From Streptomyces sp. TLI_053 (lineage in GTDB: Bacteria > Actinomycetota > Actinomycetes > Streptomycetales > Streptomycetaceae), in NCBI RefSeq assembly GCF_900105395.1, contig NZ_LT629775.1, forward strand, positions 1,736,001 through 1,800,000: a stretch of 64,000 nt of DNA, in the 5' to 3' direction. The translations under genes and the position numbers were made by a program. Of this stretch, positions 32,395 through 42,128 are shown piece by piece; position 1 is the first letter of the stretch, and every line of letters starts with the position of its first letter. The notes below the pieces were generated by a model, which was not told where the DNA came from, ran no database searches, and saw nothing but the letters and a program-made list of their open reading frames with translations.

Positions 32395-35300
32395 TCACGG
32401 GGCGGGCGGCGGTGCGGGGGCGGGGGCGGGGGCGGGCAGGGGTGCGCGGTACCAGGCGGGGTTGATGCTCGCCCGGTAGGCGTTGGTCAGCCAGAGCGAG
32501 GTGACCGTCTTCTCGAAGATCTTGAACGGGAGCTGGAGCCAGAACTCGGCGAAGCCCTGGCGGTGGAAGAAGCGGCTGCCGCCGCCGGCGATGACGGCGT
32601 TCTTGGCGAGCGCCGCGCTGCTCGCGGTGGTGAGGCCGGCCAGACCGGCGATACCGCCGTCCAGGAAGGCGTCCATGCCGCTGAGCACGTGGGTCTTGCC
32701 GTCGGCGCCGGTGACGCCCCAGACGGAGGCGTTCATCGCGCCGTTGACCCAGCCGACGACGCCGCCGAGCGCCGCGTTGTAGAAGAAGTCGTAGGTGCCG
32801 CCGCGCCAGCGGGTCGGGGTCTCGTTGCCCGCCCACTCGTTGGCCCAGTGCTTGTCGTGGTTGTTCGGGTGGCGTCGTTCGTGCTTGCCGCCGTCGACGT
32901 TGCCGAACACCGACTTGGGGCCGCCGGCGGCACTGCCGCGCAGTTCGTGCATGCCGGTGGAGACCAGGCTCTTGACGCCCGCCCCGACCGCCGCGTTGGC
33001 GAAGGACTTGAGCACGTCCTTGCCGGTGAAGGGCTTGTTGTTGGCGGCGGCGACGATGCCGTTGACGGCCAGGTTGGCGCCGAACTCCAGCACGAACTCC
33101 TGGCCGAACTCCAGCGCGACCTTCTTCGCCAGCACCTTCCAGTAGGGCTGGTAGAGGGCCTCGCCGAGCGGGACCGCCCCGTTGCGCGCCGCCGGCAGCC
33201 CCGGCACGCCGGCGAGGGCGTTCTGCATCAGCGGCACCCGCACCTCGACCGAGTCGCCCCAGGGCAGCCGGTTGGCCTCGCGGACCCGCCGGCCGAAGCC
33301 GCGGATCTCGGTGAGCGGGCCGCGGAAGTCGTACTCGTTGCCGGTGACCCGCAGGTTGCCGCCGGGCCCGGTCTCCCAGACCAGACCGCTGTCGGTGCGC
33401 TGGGCGACGATCCGCTGGTGCTGGTCGTAGCGGCGCCACTGGCCGCGCCAGGCGTCCTTCTCCAGGAAGGTGCCGTCACCGAGCGGCTTGCGCTCGCGGA
33501 CCACCGCGCCGTGGTCGAACTCCTTCCAGCTCCCGGCGGGGTGCGGGGCGTTGCCGCCGGGCACGTACTGGCGCACCCGCAGCGGCCCCTCGCCGAGCGC
33601 GAGGTGCGGGGGCACTTCGCGCAGGGTGAGCGCGGGGCCGCCGGCGGCCGGGCGGAACTCGTCGCGGAAGTGCCGGGTCCCGGCCGTCCAGCCGTCCTGC
33701 CAGGCCCGGGTGTCGGCGTTCCACCAGCGGCGCACCTGCTGCCCGGCGCCGAAGTCGACGGCGGTGCCGTTCGCCTCGTACTTGGCGGTGTGCCAGCGCT
33801 GCCCGCCGCCGGGCGGGGCCGCACCCCGCCAGGAGTCGACCCAGCGGCCGCCGTCCAGCATGTTGCGCTCGCGGAGCAGCGCGCCGCCCGCGTCGAAGTC
33901 CCGGAAGGAGTCGTCCCAGGGCAGCCGGGGGTCGTCGGAGCCGCGGAAGAACTCGCGGCGGCCGGTGGTCCGGTTGCCGAGGTGGTCGGTGGCGGTCCAG
34001 GTCCACCGGCCGGAGTCCGGGCGGCCGGCGCCGGTGACCTCAATCCGGTTGGCCTGGGGATCCTGCCAGATGTCGTGGCTGCCGGTCAGGTTGCCGTGCG
34101 CGTCCCGCTGGACCCAGGCGTGGGTGCCCCGGCCCTGGACGTTGGCGGTCGCCGGGTCCACCTGGGGCGGCACCCGGTACTCGCGGACCGAGCCGTCGGC
34201 GAAGCCCTCCCGGGCGACCTGCCAGTTGGCGCCGCCGTCCGGGCTGAACCGGTCCTGCCACACGGGGTGGTCGCGGCCGGCCCCGGCGGGCGGGACCACC
34301 TCGGCCCGGTAGCCGCGGCGGCCGGGCTCCTCCCAGGGCAGGTGCGCCGCATTGGTGGGCGGGTACGCGGGCGGGTTGGCGTGGTCGCCGACCTTGAGCG
34401 TGGTGCCGCCGTGCAGCTTCCCGGTGGACCGGACGAAGCGGCCGTCGGCCCCGAGGTCGACGGCGGCCCCGTCCATGCCGACGTAGCGGACGCCTCCGCC
34501 CGGGTTGACGCCGCCCGCCTTGTCCCACAGGAAGACCTGGTAGCGGGTGTCGTCGGCGAGGTGCGCGGCGACGCCCTGCGGCCCGCCGGCGCCCACCAGG
34601 TGCCGGCGCACCCACACCGGCGGGCGCTGCTCGGACCAGCGGCTGGTGGTCAGCACCCCGTTGTCGGTGGCCAGGACCTCGCGCTTGCCGACCTCCTTGC
34701 CGTGCGGGGAGTGCCGCTCCCAGGTCTGCCGCACGCCGCCGCCCTGCCAGGTGTGCTCCAGGAACTGGCCGGCCTTGCCGGGGCCGTGGCCCATCCCCCA
34801 CTGCTTCTGCACCAGGGTGCCGTCGGCCAGCCGGTCGGTCCAGCCGGCGTCGCGGTGCTGGGTGCGCGGGCCGTGGGCGAGCTCCTGGCCGGCGCCGTCG
34901 AAGCGGTGCCAGGTCCAGCTGCGGTCGGCGTTGCGGACGGCGAGGGTGTGGCCGGTGACCCCGCCGGTCTTCTGCAGCCCGTCCCGGTACTCGTGGACGG
35001 GGTTGCCGCGGTGGTCGAGGTCCCGCCAGCCGAAGCCTGAGGTGTCGTAGCGCCGGGTGCCGTGCGCGCCGAGGCCGCCGGCGGCGTCCCACTGCGTCCA
35101 GACCGTGCGGCGGTCGAGGTCGCCGAACAGCAGGGTGTCGGTGCGGCGGAAGGAGTCCAGCAGGCCGCCGCCGGGCAGCACCCGGCGTTCGAACACCTCG
35201 ACCGGCGTGTAGGTGGAGGAGAGCAGCCGGATCCGGTCGCCGCCACCGGTGATCTCCACCCGGCCGTGGTGGAAGGCGCCGGTGCCGGCCGGCGGCGGCA

Positions 35301-38300
35301 CCGCGGCGGCCGGGTGCGGCTGCCGGCTCCAGGTCGCGCCGGCCGCCGGGGTGCGGTCGACGACGTACTGGTGATCGGTGCGCCGCCCGCCGTCGACGAC
35401 GTTGAACCCCTGGTGGGTGATCCGTCCGTCACCCGGCGCGTGGGCGGTGAACTCGCCGTGCCGGGGGCCGTTCGGCCGGTCGACGGAGACCTGGAGGCCG
35501 CCGTCGGCGCGGACGGTGACGGCCCGTTCGGGGATCCGCGCGCCCGCCGCGTTCTCCAGGTGGCCCGGGAGGGCGGCGCCGCCGGGGCCGGGCGGCGGCA
35601 GCACGGCGAAGGTCCGGTCGGGATTGCCGTCGGGGCCGCGCAGCGCGGTGCCGGTCTCCAGCCGGCCGCCGTCGGCGCCGTAGCGGACGAAGCCGTTGTC
35701 GGCGGCGGCGTCGGTGACCTGGAAGCCGCCTCCGGGCCGGTCGGCGGCGGTGAGGTTGGGCACCGGCGTGCCGGTGGCGTCCAGGACCTCCAGGGTGCGC
35801 GGACCGCCGGGCGGGGTGTGGACCACCACCCATTGGTCGAGCGCGCCGCCGCCGGGCGCGTGCAGCCGGGCGGCGTCGTCGGTGAGGCGCCCGGCGTCGT
35901 CGAAGACCCGGTAGGAGCCCCCCGCGACGGTGACCCGCAGACCGGCGCCGTCGGCGGTGACCACCCGGGTGGCGTCCGGTTGGAAGGCGGCGTCCAGCCA
36001 GGCCGGCTGCCCGGCGGGCGCCGGGTGGCCGGGCGCGGGCACCGGGCGCTCCAGGTGGCCCACCACGGCACCGTTGCCGTCGAGTAGTTGCCGCCCGCCG
36101 GCGGTCGGCGTGCCGTCGGCGGCGAACCGCTCGTACGGCACTCCGCCGCCCGGGACGGTGGGCGCGCCCTCGACCCGGAACCCGCCGCCGGGGTGCGCCA
36201 CCACGCGCTCGGGCAGTGCGCCGCCGGCCGCGTCGGTGAGCGCGTGCCCGCCGCCCTGCGGCACGACGAACCGGCCGCCGCGCAGTCCGGCCCCGTCGGC
36301 GAGCGCGACCCCGCTCTCCACCACCGCGCCCTGCGGCGTGTACCGCGTGGACTGCCCCGACACCGGATCGGTGACGCGCCAACCACCGCCCGCCAGACCC
36401 TCCCCGGACAGACCCGTCGGTCCGCCCGCCACGTCGGTCACCCGCGGCGGGTTCCCTTCCAGGAAGCGCACGCCCCGGACCCCGGCGCCGTCCGCCAGCG
36501 CCACACCGCTCTCCACCACCGCACCCTGCGGCGTGTACCGCGTCGACCCACCCGACACCGGATCGGTGACGCGCCAACCGCCACCCGCCAGACCCTCCCC
36601 GGACAGACCCGGCACCGCCGCACCCGACACATCCGTCACCCGCGGCGGAGCCCCCTCCAGGAAGCGCGCACCCCGGACCCCGGCCCCGTCGGCCAGCGCC
36701 ACACCACGCTCCACCACCGCACCCTGCGGCGTGTACCGCGTCGACCCACCCGACACCGAGTCCGTTACCCGCCAGCCACCGCCGGCCAGGCCCTCGCCCG
36801 ACAGACCGGGCACCGCCGCCCCGGACACATCCGTCACCCGCGGCGGAGCCCCCTCCAGGAAGCGCACGCCGCGCACCCCCACCCCGTCCGCCAGCGCCAC
36901 ACCACGCTCCACCTGGAGACCGTCCGCGCCGAAGCGCACCGAACCGCCCGACACCGCCTCCGTGACCCGCACCCCGCCGCCCGCGACACCTACCGCCGAG
37001 GAACCCGGTACCACTGCCCCCGCGACGTCCGTCACCACGAACCCGCCGCCCTGGCGCATCGCGAAGCGGTGGCCGCGCAGGCCCGCGGCGTCGCCCAGGG
37101 CCAGGCCCTCGGCCCGGAAGGCCCCGCCGTCGTCGAACAGCGCCGAGCGGCCGGAGACCGGGTCGGTGACCCGCAGGCCGGCGCCGCCGGGCAGTTCGGT
37201 GAGGGTATGTCCGCCACCGGACAGCGAGCGGGTGACCGTCCCGTTGTCGTGTCCGAGCAGCAGGACCGGGCCGAACGGCGTGCCGTCGCCGCGCAGCAGC
37301 GGGCGGCCCTCCTCCACCAGCCGGCCGGCGTGGTCGAAGCCCCGGTGGCCGCCGGTGGCGGGGTCGCGCAGGTCGAAGCCGCCGCCGGGGCGCGGGGCGG
37401 CCTGGAGGCCGGTCGCGCCGTTGGGGTCGAGCACCCGGTGGGTGGCCGCACCCTGGGCGTCGAAGTCGGTGTGCACGCGCAGGCCGGCCGGGCCGCCGTC
37501 GAGGCCGGTGAGCGGCAGGTCCTCGGCGATCAGGCGGCCGCCGCCGTCGTAGGACTGGGTGGTGCCCAGCCGGGTGTCGTGCAGGTCGAAGCCGCCGCCG
37601 GGACGGGGCGTCGGCTGCAGCATCGGGTCGGGCACGTCGTGGGCGTCGAGCACCCGGTGCACGGTTCCGTTCGGGGTGACGGTGGACTCGACCCGCAGGC
37701 CGTTGGGGCCCGCCGTGCCCTGGTCGGCGAGCGCGAGCACGACGGGCTGCGGCGCGGGCGGCTGCGGCTGGACGTGCTGCGGTGGGACGTGCTGCGGGCC
37801 CTGGCCGTGCGGGGCCGGACCGGGCTGGGGCACGAGCTGGGGCTGCTGTCCGACGTGCGGGGGCACCCCGCCGCCGCCGTCCGAGCCGCCGAGCAGCCGG
37901 GGACGCTCGCGCAGGCTGTCGGCCGTCAGCGCGGCCAGGTCGCGGTCCATCCGGGCGGGGTCGATGCCCAGGCCGGTGACCCGGTCCAGGGCCACGTCGA
38001 CCTTGAACGCGGCCGCGTCCACCGACGCCTCGGCGTGGATCACCACCGGGCTGGGGCGGGAACCGCCGCCGGGGCGCGCCCGCAGGTCGGCCAGCAGGCG
38101 TTCGGCCCGGCCGAGGTCGTGCCGGGCGAGGGTGAGGTCGGCCCAGGCGTCCAGCCGGGCGCCGCGGCCGGGGTCGTCGCTCGCGCCGAACAGCCCGGCC
38201 ACCCGGTCGCCCTGCTCGCGCCAGAGCCGGTCCAGCTGGGCGCCGGTCAGCCGTTCGGGGCCGCCGTGTCCGCCGGTACCGGGCACGGTCGGCAGGTCGT

Positions 38301-40728
38301 GCGCCGACCCGGCGGCCGGGTGCGCCGGGCCGACCGGCGGCAGCGGCGCCACCGGGCCCTGGGCCAGCGGCGTGACGGGCGGCAGCGGCGTCGAACCGAG
38401 CACGGCGGGCGGCAGCGGGGCGGGTGCCGCCGGGACCGGCCCGGCGAGCCCCTGGACCGGGCCGTGCCCGTGTCCGGGGCCGGGCTGGAGCAGTCCGAGC
38501 GCCTCGTCCACCCGGCCGAGGCCGCCGTGCGCCCCGGCCCCGCCGAGGTCCGTGACACCGCCGGGGCCGGGCACGCCGACCAGCGCGGTGGGCGGGGTGA
38601 CGGCGTGCACCGGCGGCAGCACCGGGGCCGTGGTCGCGGCGACCCGAGGCGCCGCGAACTCCCCCAGGTGCAGGTTGACCTGACTGGCCGCCAGGGCCCG
38701 GGTGCTGTGGTCGCCGAGGTGCCCGCCCGCGGTGAACACGGGGGCGTCGGCCCGGTTCAGCGGGGAGCCGGTGGCCAGCAGGTCGAGGGCGCCGTTCAGG
38801 TGCGCGCCGGGGCCGGTCGTGCCGAGACCGGGGACGGTCACGGCACCCGTGACGGCCGAGGGCAGCCCCGTGCCGCCGCCGTGCAGCGCGGCGGTCGGGA
38901 GCGTACCGGTGGTCAGATGCGGTACGGCGGCGGCGGACGGGGTGAACAGGTCGGCCGTGTGCACGGCCGGGGCGGCCGGGGAGGCGGTGTGCAGCGCGCC
39001 GGTGCCGAGGGCGGCCGGCGCACCCCCGGCCTGGTGCAGGGCGAGCGCCTGGGTCTGGAGGTTCGGGGCGTGGGCGGTGGCGGGAGCGCCGACGGTGAGG
39101 GTGTCGGCCAGGTGCACGGGGGTGGGGGTCGGGGCACCGGTGAGTCCGCCGATCCCGTGCAGGCCGCCGGGGGCGGCGCTGACGCCGAGTCCGGTCTCCA
39201 CGTGCAGTCCGCCCGGGGTGACGACGGTGCCGCCGGCCCAGCTGCCGACCGGGCGCAGCTCGCGGATCGGGGTGTCGAGCAGCGCGTCCAGCCGGCGGAC
39301 GGCGTCCGGGGCGATCGAGAGGCGGTCGGCCAGGTCGTTGTGCAGGCGGAAGTCGGACGGCCGGGTGTAGGAGAGGCCGGAGCCGGACGGTTCCAGGTGC
39401 GGGATCTCCAGCCGCCGCGGCCCGGCCCAGTCGCCGACCCTGACCTTCGCCAGATCGGTGCGGGAGAGGTCCACCAGGGCATCGACCTTGTGCACCGGCG
39501 GCGGCACCGGCACGGCGGCGGCGGTCCGCCCGGCGGTGCCGAGCAGCGGGGCGCCGTAGCGGAAGTTGCCGAGGACCCCGCGCTCCCAGAGGCCGATCCG
39601 CAGGGCGCCGCGCAGCCCGTACCGGCCGATCTCGGCCGCATCGACGGGCAGCACCAGGCGCAGCCATTTGGCGCCGCCGAGCTGGGCGCGCGCGAAGTCC
39701 CAGGAGGCGGACCCGGCCAGCCGGAGGTTGGCCGGCAGTCCGCGGACCAGAGCGGGCAGGCCCTTGACGCCGTTGACCACGGCGATGCCGCTCGCCCGGA
39801 AGGTCACCCCGGCGAAGTGCGGCAGCCTGGTGACCCCGTTCAGCACCCAGAGGCCGCCCGCCTTCACCCAGCCGCCGGTCATCCGGGCGAGGTCGGCGAG
39901 GCCCGGCAGGAAGGCGAAGGCGTGCGAGCCGCCGCCGGTGAAGACGCCGCGGAAGAAGCCCCCGACGGCCTGGGCGACGCCCTTGATCCCGGTCCAGGTG
40001 AACTTGGCCCCGGCGCTGATGAGTTTGAGCAGCGGCAGGCCCTTGGTGGTGGGGGCGATCATGCCGAGGCCGGACAGGAAGAGGTCGAGCGCGCTGGCCT
40101 TGCCCTGGGAGAAGTCGACCGCGGTCTTCACGAAGATCGCCAGGTTGACGCCGATGGCGAGCAGCGCGATCGGCCCGCCGAAGATCAGCGCGGGCAGGAT
40201 CAGCGCGATCGCCAGCCACTGGAAGGCCTCCCAGAACAGGTCGCAGTCGGAGACCGGCTGCTTGATCCCGCGGGCGGCGCTGCTGAGGGCCGATCCGGCG
40301 GTGCGGCCGGCCTCGTCCTGGGCGGTGCCGGCCTGACGGGCGGTGCTCGCCAGTTCGGTGCGCCGGGTGTCGTCCTCGGCCAGGCCGCGGCCCTGGGAGA
40401 GCGCGTTGTCGGCGCGCCACTGCTGGTCGCGGACCACTCCGGCGTAGGTCGTCAGGGCCCGCGCCGAGTTCTCGAAGCCGTCGGCCACCGACTGGACGAA
40501 GGCCCGCAGCGGCCCGCTGATCTTGTCCCGGAGGGCGTCCGCCGTCTGCCCGGTGAACGCGCCCTGGCCGGTCTTGTCGAGCACGGCGGCGAGGGCGTCG
40601 TCGATCTCCCGGGCGGTGCGGCCGAGGTCGGCCAGGGAGCGCTGCACCTCGTCGATCCGGTCCGGGTCCCCCGGTGTGGGGTCGGCGGACAGGCCGATCG
40701 CGTTCCAGTCGGTCGGACGCTGGGGCAC
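32395..40728 (-). CDS. Giant repeat protein, candidate type VII secretion effector (2,777 residues)
   Basis: It starts at GTG 40728 with GAGGAG upstream. Residues ~1-150 are helical and WXG/LXG-like (VQRSLADLGRTAREIDDALA, then FTGQTADALRDKISGP). Residues ~165-215 are hydrophobic (QWLAIALILPALIFGG and ALLAIGVNLAIFV). About 430-1000 is Pro/Ala/His-rich linker. About 1000-2450 is dominated by beta-rich repeats of RHS/teneurin-like character with GGGF-x-V-x-D motifs, including near-identical 65-66 residue units. The C-terminal ~300 residues (helices, HERRHPNNHDKHWANEW, further hydrophobic segments) may be the active tip, but no toxin family is recognised. No obvious immunity gene follows. The divergent ESX genes and the EccA neighbour support T7SS export. 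Confidence 0.78.
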   Translation of the reverse strand: MPQRPTDWNAIGLSADPTPGDPDRIDEVQRSLADLGRTAREIDDALAAVLDKTGQGAFTGQTADALRDKISGPLRAFVQSVADGFENSARALTTYAGVVRDQQWRADNALSQGRGLAEDDTRRTELASTARQAGTAQDEAGRTAGSALSSAARGIKQPVSDCDLFWEAFQWLAIALILPALIFGGPIALLAIGVNLAIFVKTAVDFSQGKASALDLFLSGLGMIAPTTKGLPLLKLISAGAKFTWTGIKGVAQAVGGFFRGVFTGGGSHAFAFLPGLADLARMTGGWVKAGGLWVLNGVTRLPHFAGVTFRASGIAVVNGVKGLPALVRGLPANLRLAGSASWDFARAQLGGAKWLRLVLPVDAAEIGRYGLRGALRIGLWERGVLGNFRYGAPLLGTAGRTAAAVPVPPPVHKVDALVDLSRTDLAKVRVGDWAGPRRLEIPHLEPSGSGLSYTRPSDFRLHNDLADRLSIAPDAVRRLDALLDTPIRELRPVGSWAGGTVVTPGGLHVETGLGVSAAPGGLHGIGGLTGAPTPTPVHLADTLTVGAPATAHAPNLQTQALALHQAGGAPAALGTGALHTASPAAPAVHTADLFTPSAAAVPHLTTGTLPTAALHGGGTGLPSAVTGAVTVPGLGTTGPGAHLNGALDLLATGSPLNRADAPVFTAGGHLGDHSTRALAASQVNLHLGEFAAPRVAATTAPVLPPVHAVTPPTALVGVPGPGGVTDLGGAGAHGGLGRVDEALGLLQPGPGHGHGPVQGLAGPVPAAPAPLPPAVLGSTPLPPVTPLAQGPVAPLPPVGPAHPAAGSAHDLPTVPGTGGHGGPERLTGAQLDRLWREQGDRVAGLFGASDDPGRGARLDAWADLTLARHDLGRAERLLADLRARPGGGSRPSPVVIHAEASVDAAAFKVDVALDRVTGLGIDPARMDRDLAALTADSLRERPRLLGGSDGGGGVPPHVGQQPQLVPQPGPAPHGQGPQHVPPQHVQPQPPAPQPVVLALADQGTAGPNGLRVESTVTPNGTVHRVLDAHDVPDPMLQPTPRPGGGFDLHDTRLGTTQSYDGGGRLIAEDLPLTGLDGGPAGLRVHTDFDAQGAATHRVLDPNGATGLQAAPRPGGGFDLRDPATGGHRGFDHAGRLVEEGRPLLRGDGTPFGPVLLLGHDNGTVTRSLSGGGHTLTELPGGAGLRVTDPVSGRSALFDDGGAFRAEGLALGDAAGLRGHRFAMRQGGGFVVTDVAGAVVPGSSAVGVAGGGVRVTEAVSGGSVRFGADGLQVERGVALADGVGVRGVRFLEGAPPRVTDVSGAAVPGLSGEGLAGGGWRVTDSVSGGSTRYTPQGAVVERGVALADGAGVRGARFLEGAPPRVTDVSGAAVPGLSGEGLAGGGWRVTDPVSGGSTRYTPQGAVVESGVALADGAGVRGVRFLEGNPPRVTDVAGGPTGLSGEGLAGGGWRVTDPVSGQSTRYTPQGAVVESGVALADGAGLRGGRFVVPQGGGHALTDAAGGALPERVVAHPGGGFRVEGAPTVPGGGVPYERFAADGTPTAGGRQLLDGNGAVVGHLERPVPAPGHPAPAGQPAWLDAAFQPDATRVVTADGAGLRVTVAGGSYRVFDDAGRLTDDAARLHAPGGGALDQWVVVHTPPGGPRTLEVLDATGTPVPNLTAADRPGGGFQVTDAAADNGFVRYGADGGRLETGTALRGPDGNPDRTFAVLPPPGPGGAALPGHLENAAGARIPERAVTVRADGGLQVSVDRPNGPRHGEFTAHAPGDGRITHQGFNVVDGGRRTDHQYVVDRTPAAGATWSRQPHPAAAVPPPAGTGAFHHGRVEITGGGDRIRLLSSTYTPVEVFERRVLPGGGLLDSFRRTDTLLFGDLDRRTVWTQWDAAGGLGAHGTRRYDTSGFGWRDLDHRGNPVHEYRDGLQKTGGVTGHTLAVRNADRSWTWHRFDGAGQELAHGPRTQHRDAGWTDRLADGTLVQKQWGMGHGPGKAGQFLEHTWQGGGVRQTWERHSPHGKEVGKREVLATDNGVLTTSRWSEQRPPVWVRRHLVGAGGPQGVAAHLADDTRYQVFLWDKAGGVNPGGGVRYVGMDGAAVDLGADGRFVRSTGKLHGGTTLKVGDHANPPAYPPTNAAHLPWEEPGRRGYRAEVVPPAGAGRDHPVWQDRFSPDGGANWQVAREGFADGSVREYRVPPQVDPATANVQGRGTHAWVQRDAHGNLTGSHDIWQDPQANRIEVTGAGRPDSGRWTWTATDHLGNRTTGRREFFRGSDDPRLPWDDSFRDFDAGGALLRERNMLDGGRWVDSWRGAAPPGGGQRWHTAKYEANGTAVDFGAGQQVRRWWNADTRAWQDGWTAGTRHFRDEFRPAAGGPALTLREVPPHLALGEGPLRVRQYVPGGNAPHPAGSWKEFDHGAVVRERKPLGDGTFLEKDAWRGQWRRYDQHQRIVAQRTDSGLVWETGPGGNLRVTGNEYDFRGPLTEIRGFGRRVREANRLPWGDSVEVRVPLMQNALAGVPGLPAARNGAVPLGEALYQPYWKVLAKKVALEFGQEFVLEFGANLAVNGIVAAANNKPFTGKDVLKSFANAAVGAGVKSLVSTGMHELRGSAAGGPKSVFGNVDGGKHERRHPNNHDKHWANEWAGNETPTRWRGGTYDFFYNAALGGVVGWVNGAMNASVWGVTGADGKTHVLSGMDAFLDGGIAGLAGLTTASSAALAKNAVIAGGGSRFFHRQGFAEFWLQLPFKIFEKTVTSLWLTNAYRASINPAWYRAPLPAPAPAPAPPPAP
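36280..36990. repeat. Near-identical 195-198 bp tandem repeats within the giant gene
   Basis: Corresponding positions at about 36328, 36523 and 36721 are 195 and 198 bp apart, with a fourth, more diverged unit following. Units encode the motif LSGEGLAGGGWRVTD, an x-VSGGSTRYTPQGAV block and VALADGAGVRG. The high nucleotide identity points to recent expansion or gene conversion. Confidence 0.8.
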
Positions 40729-40913
40729 CGTCGTCTCCTCCTCGTCCGTGGGCACGGCCCGGCCGCCGCGGCGCGCGGCACCTCTCGGGGGGACCACGTG
40801 CCGGGGTCCCGGACGGTTCACGACGGCCGGCCTCCGCTGTCCGGTGAACCGTGCGGGCCGCCGGCACGTGGTCGACCGGGAACCGCGCGCCGATCCGACC
40901 GGAGGGAAATCCC

Positions 40914-41696
40914 GTGCCCGACTTCTCGATGGACTACGGCGTCCTGCACGAGGCCCGCAAGGACCTCCACAACCTGGCCGACCGGATCTCCCCGACCCTG
41001 CACGACAGCCTGTTCTCCCAGTACGGCTCGGGGAAGCTCGGCGACGCCCAGGCGGTGTTCGGCGACCCGAACGTCACCAACGGCTTCCGCAGCCTCTACC
41101 GGCTCTCCAAGGACCCGATGAACCGGGCCGTGGACCACCTCAAGAAGCTCGGCGACGTGTTCGGCGCCGTCGCCGACGGTTTCTTCGACGTGGACGCCCA
41201 GATCGCCGACGGGCTGGGCGTGATGGGCGCCAACATGGGGCTCGACCAGTGGCGCGACCGGCAGGCCGCCTGGGAGTACCGCAACGCCCACGCCGACCAG
41301 TGCCACCCCGGCGCGGACGGCACCGTGCCGGAGTTCTGCCGGGCCACCGACCCCGGCGCACCGCCCGTCGACCAGACCATCGACACCGCGAACGGCTCGG
41401 TGCACACCCACCTCACCCTGGACTCCGACCACAACGTGATCAAGGAGGAGACCACCGTCACCCACGACGGGCAGAGCTACACCTCCACCACCAGCTACTC
41501 GGACCACGGCCGCTCGTTCACCACCGACACCGTGTACGCGGACGGCACCAAGAACCACGCCGAGACGCATCTGCACGAGGACGGCAGCGGCGACATGACC
41601 GTCACCGACAACGACGGCAAGGCCACCCAGTACCACCGCAACGGCCCCGGCCAGGAGTGGCAGCAGACCGGCGGCGGAAGCTCCCAGGACGACTGA
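40914..41696 (+). CDS. ESX/WXG100-like secreted protein with C-terminal tail (260 residues)
   Basis: It starts at GTG 40914 behind GGAGGG. The first ~105 residues are a helical hairpin reminiscent of WXG100/LXG proteins (LHEARKDLHNLADRISPTLH, then RAVDHLKKLGDVFGAVADGF), with a Ser-Gly turn in place of WXG. The remaining half is acidic and rich in Thr, Asp and His, with beta-like alternation (GQSYTSTTSYSDHGRSFTTD). No signal peptide is present. It is divergent from the giant effector gene and 72 bp upstream of the second ESX gene, so the two are probably co-transcribed. It may be a partner or substrate of the EccC motor. Confidence 0.72.
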   Translation: MPDFSMDYGVLHEARKDLHNLADRISPTLHDSLFSQYGSGKLGDAQAVFGDPNVTNGFRSLYRLSKDPMNRAVDHLKKLGDVFGAVADGFFDVDAQIADGLGVMGANMGLDQWRDRQAAWEYRNAHADQCHPGADGTVPEFCRATDPGAPPVDQTIDTANGSVHTHLTLDSDHNVIKEETTVTHDGQSYTSTTSYSDHGRSFTTDTVYADGTKNHAETHLHEDGSGDMTVTDNDGKATQYHRNGPGQEWQQTGGGSSQDD

Positions 41697-41768
41697 GGGC
41701 GCCGCCCGAACCGGCCGGGACCCACGACCTCCCCGGCCGGCCATCCCCCCCTTCGAAAGGACCGCGAC

Positions 41769-42071
41769 ATGCCCAACATCTCCCTCGACTTCGAGAAGAT
41801 CGAGACCACCTCGGGCCAGCTCGACTCGGCGGCCGAGAACATCGTGCCGATGCTCAACGACCTGAAGAACAACGTGAACAACCTGCTCGGCGACGGCATG
41901 GTGTTCCAGCAGTCCAGCCCGGCGATGCAGGAGGCGTACGACAAGTTCAACACCAGCCTGCTGGCCGCGATGGAGGGCATCAAGGGCTTCGCGAAGCAGT
42001 TCCGCCAGATCAAGGACCAGATGCACCAGATGGACCAGGACATGGCGAGCAGCCTGCGCGAGAGCAGCTGA
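41769..42071 (+). CDS. WXG100 family protein (EsxA-like), 100 residues
   Basis: ATG 41769, preceded by GAAAGGA. Exactly 100 residues form two amphipathic helices (FEKIETTSGQLDSAAENIVP and AAMEGIKGFAKQFRQIKDQM), the length and pattern of WXG100 proteins, small helical dimers exported by type VII systems. The turn reads LGDGMVFQQSSPAMQ: the canonical Trp is absent and a Gly-Met-Val-Phe sequence occupies the place. The tail is MDQDMASSLRESS, without a clear YxxxD/E signal. It lies between the longer ESX-like gene and a strong terminator, convergent with eccC. Confidence 0.82.
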   Translation: MPNISLDFEKIETTSGQLDSAAENIVPMLNDLKNNVNNLLGDGMVFQQSSPAMQEAYDKFNTSLLAAMEGIKGFAKQFRQIKDQMHQMDQDMASSLRESS

Positions 42072-42082
42072 CACCGCCACCG

Positions 42083-42127
42083 CACCGCCGGGGTGCGCGG
42101 CTCCGTGCCGCGCACCCCGGCGGTGCG
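42083..42127. terminator. Very strong bidirectional hairpin terminator
   Basis: Two perfectly complementary 20-bp arms (42083-42102 and 42108-42127) enclose the loop TCCGT. The hairpin sits between the convergent ESX gene and eccC; its right arm ends one base before the eccC stop. Confidence 0.9.
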
Positions 42128-42128
42128 C

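Noticed and set aside
29641..35040. A 1,799-codon open frame on the plus strand opposite the EccA-like and giant effector genes
   Set aside because: It is an antisense shadow caused by extreme GC bias. It has no ribosome site, and its composition is Gly/Ala/Arg/Val low complexity, while the minus strand encodes recognisable AAA and repeat domains.
36088..41121. A 1,677-codon plus-strand open frame
   Set aside because: It is an antisense shadow of the giant effector gene. No domain is recognisable, and it runs through the divergent promoter into the ESX-like gene in the wrong frame.
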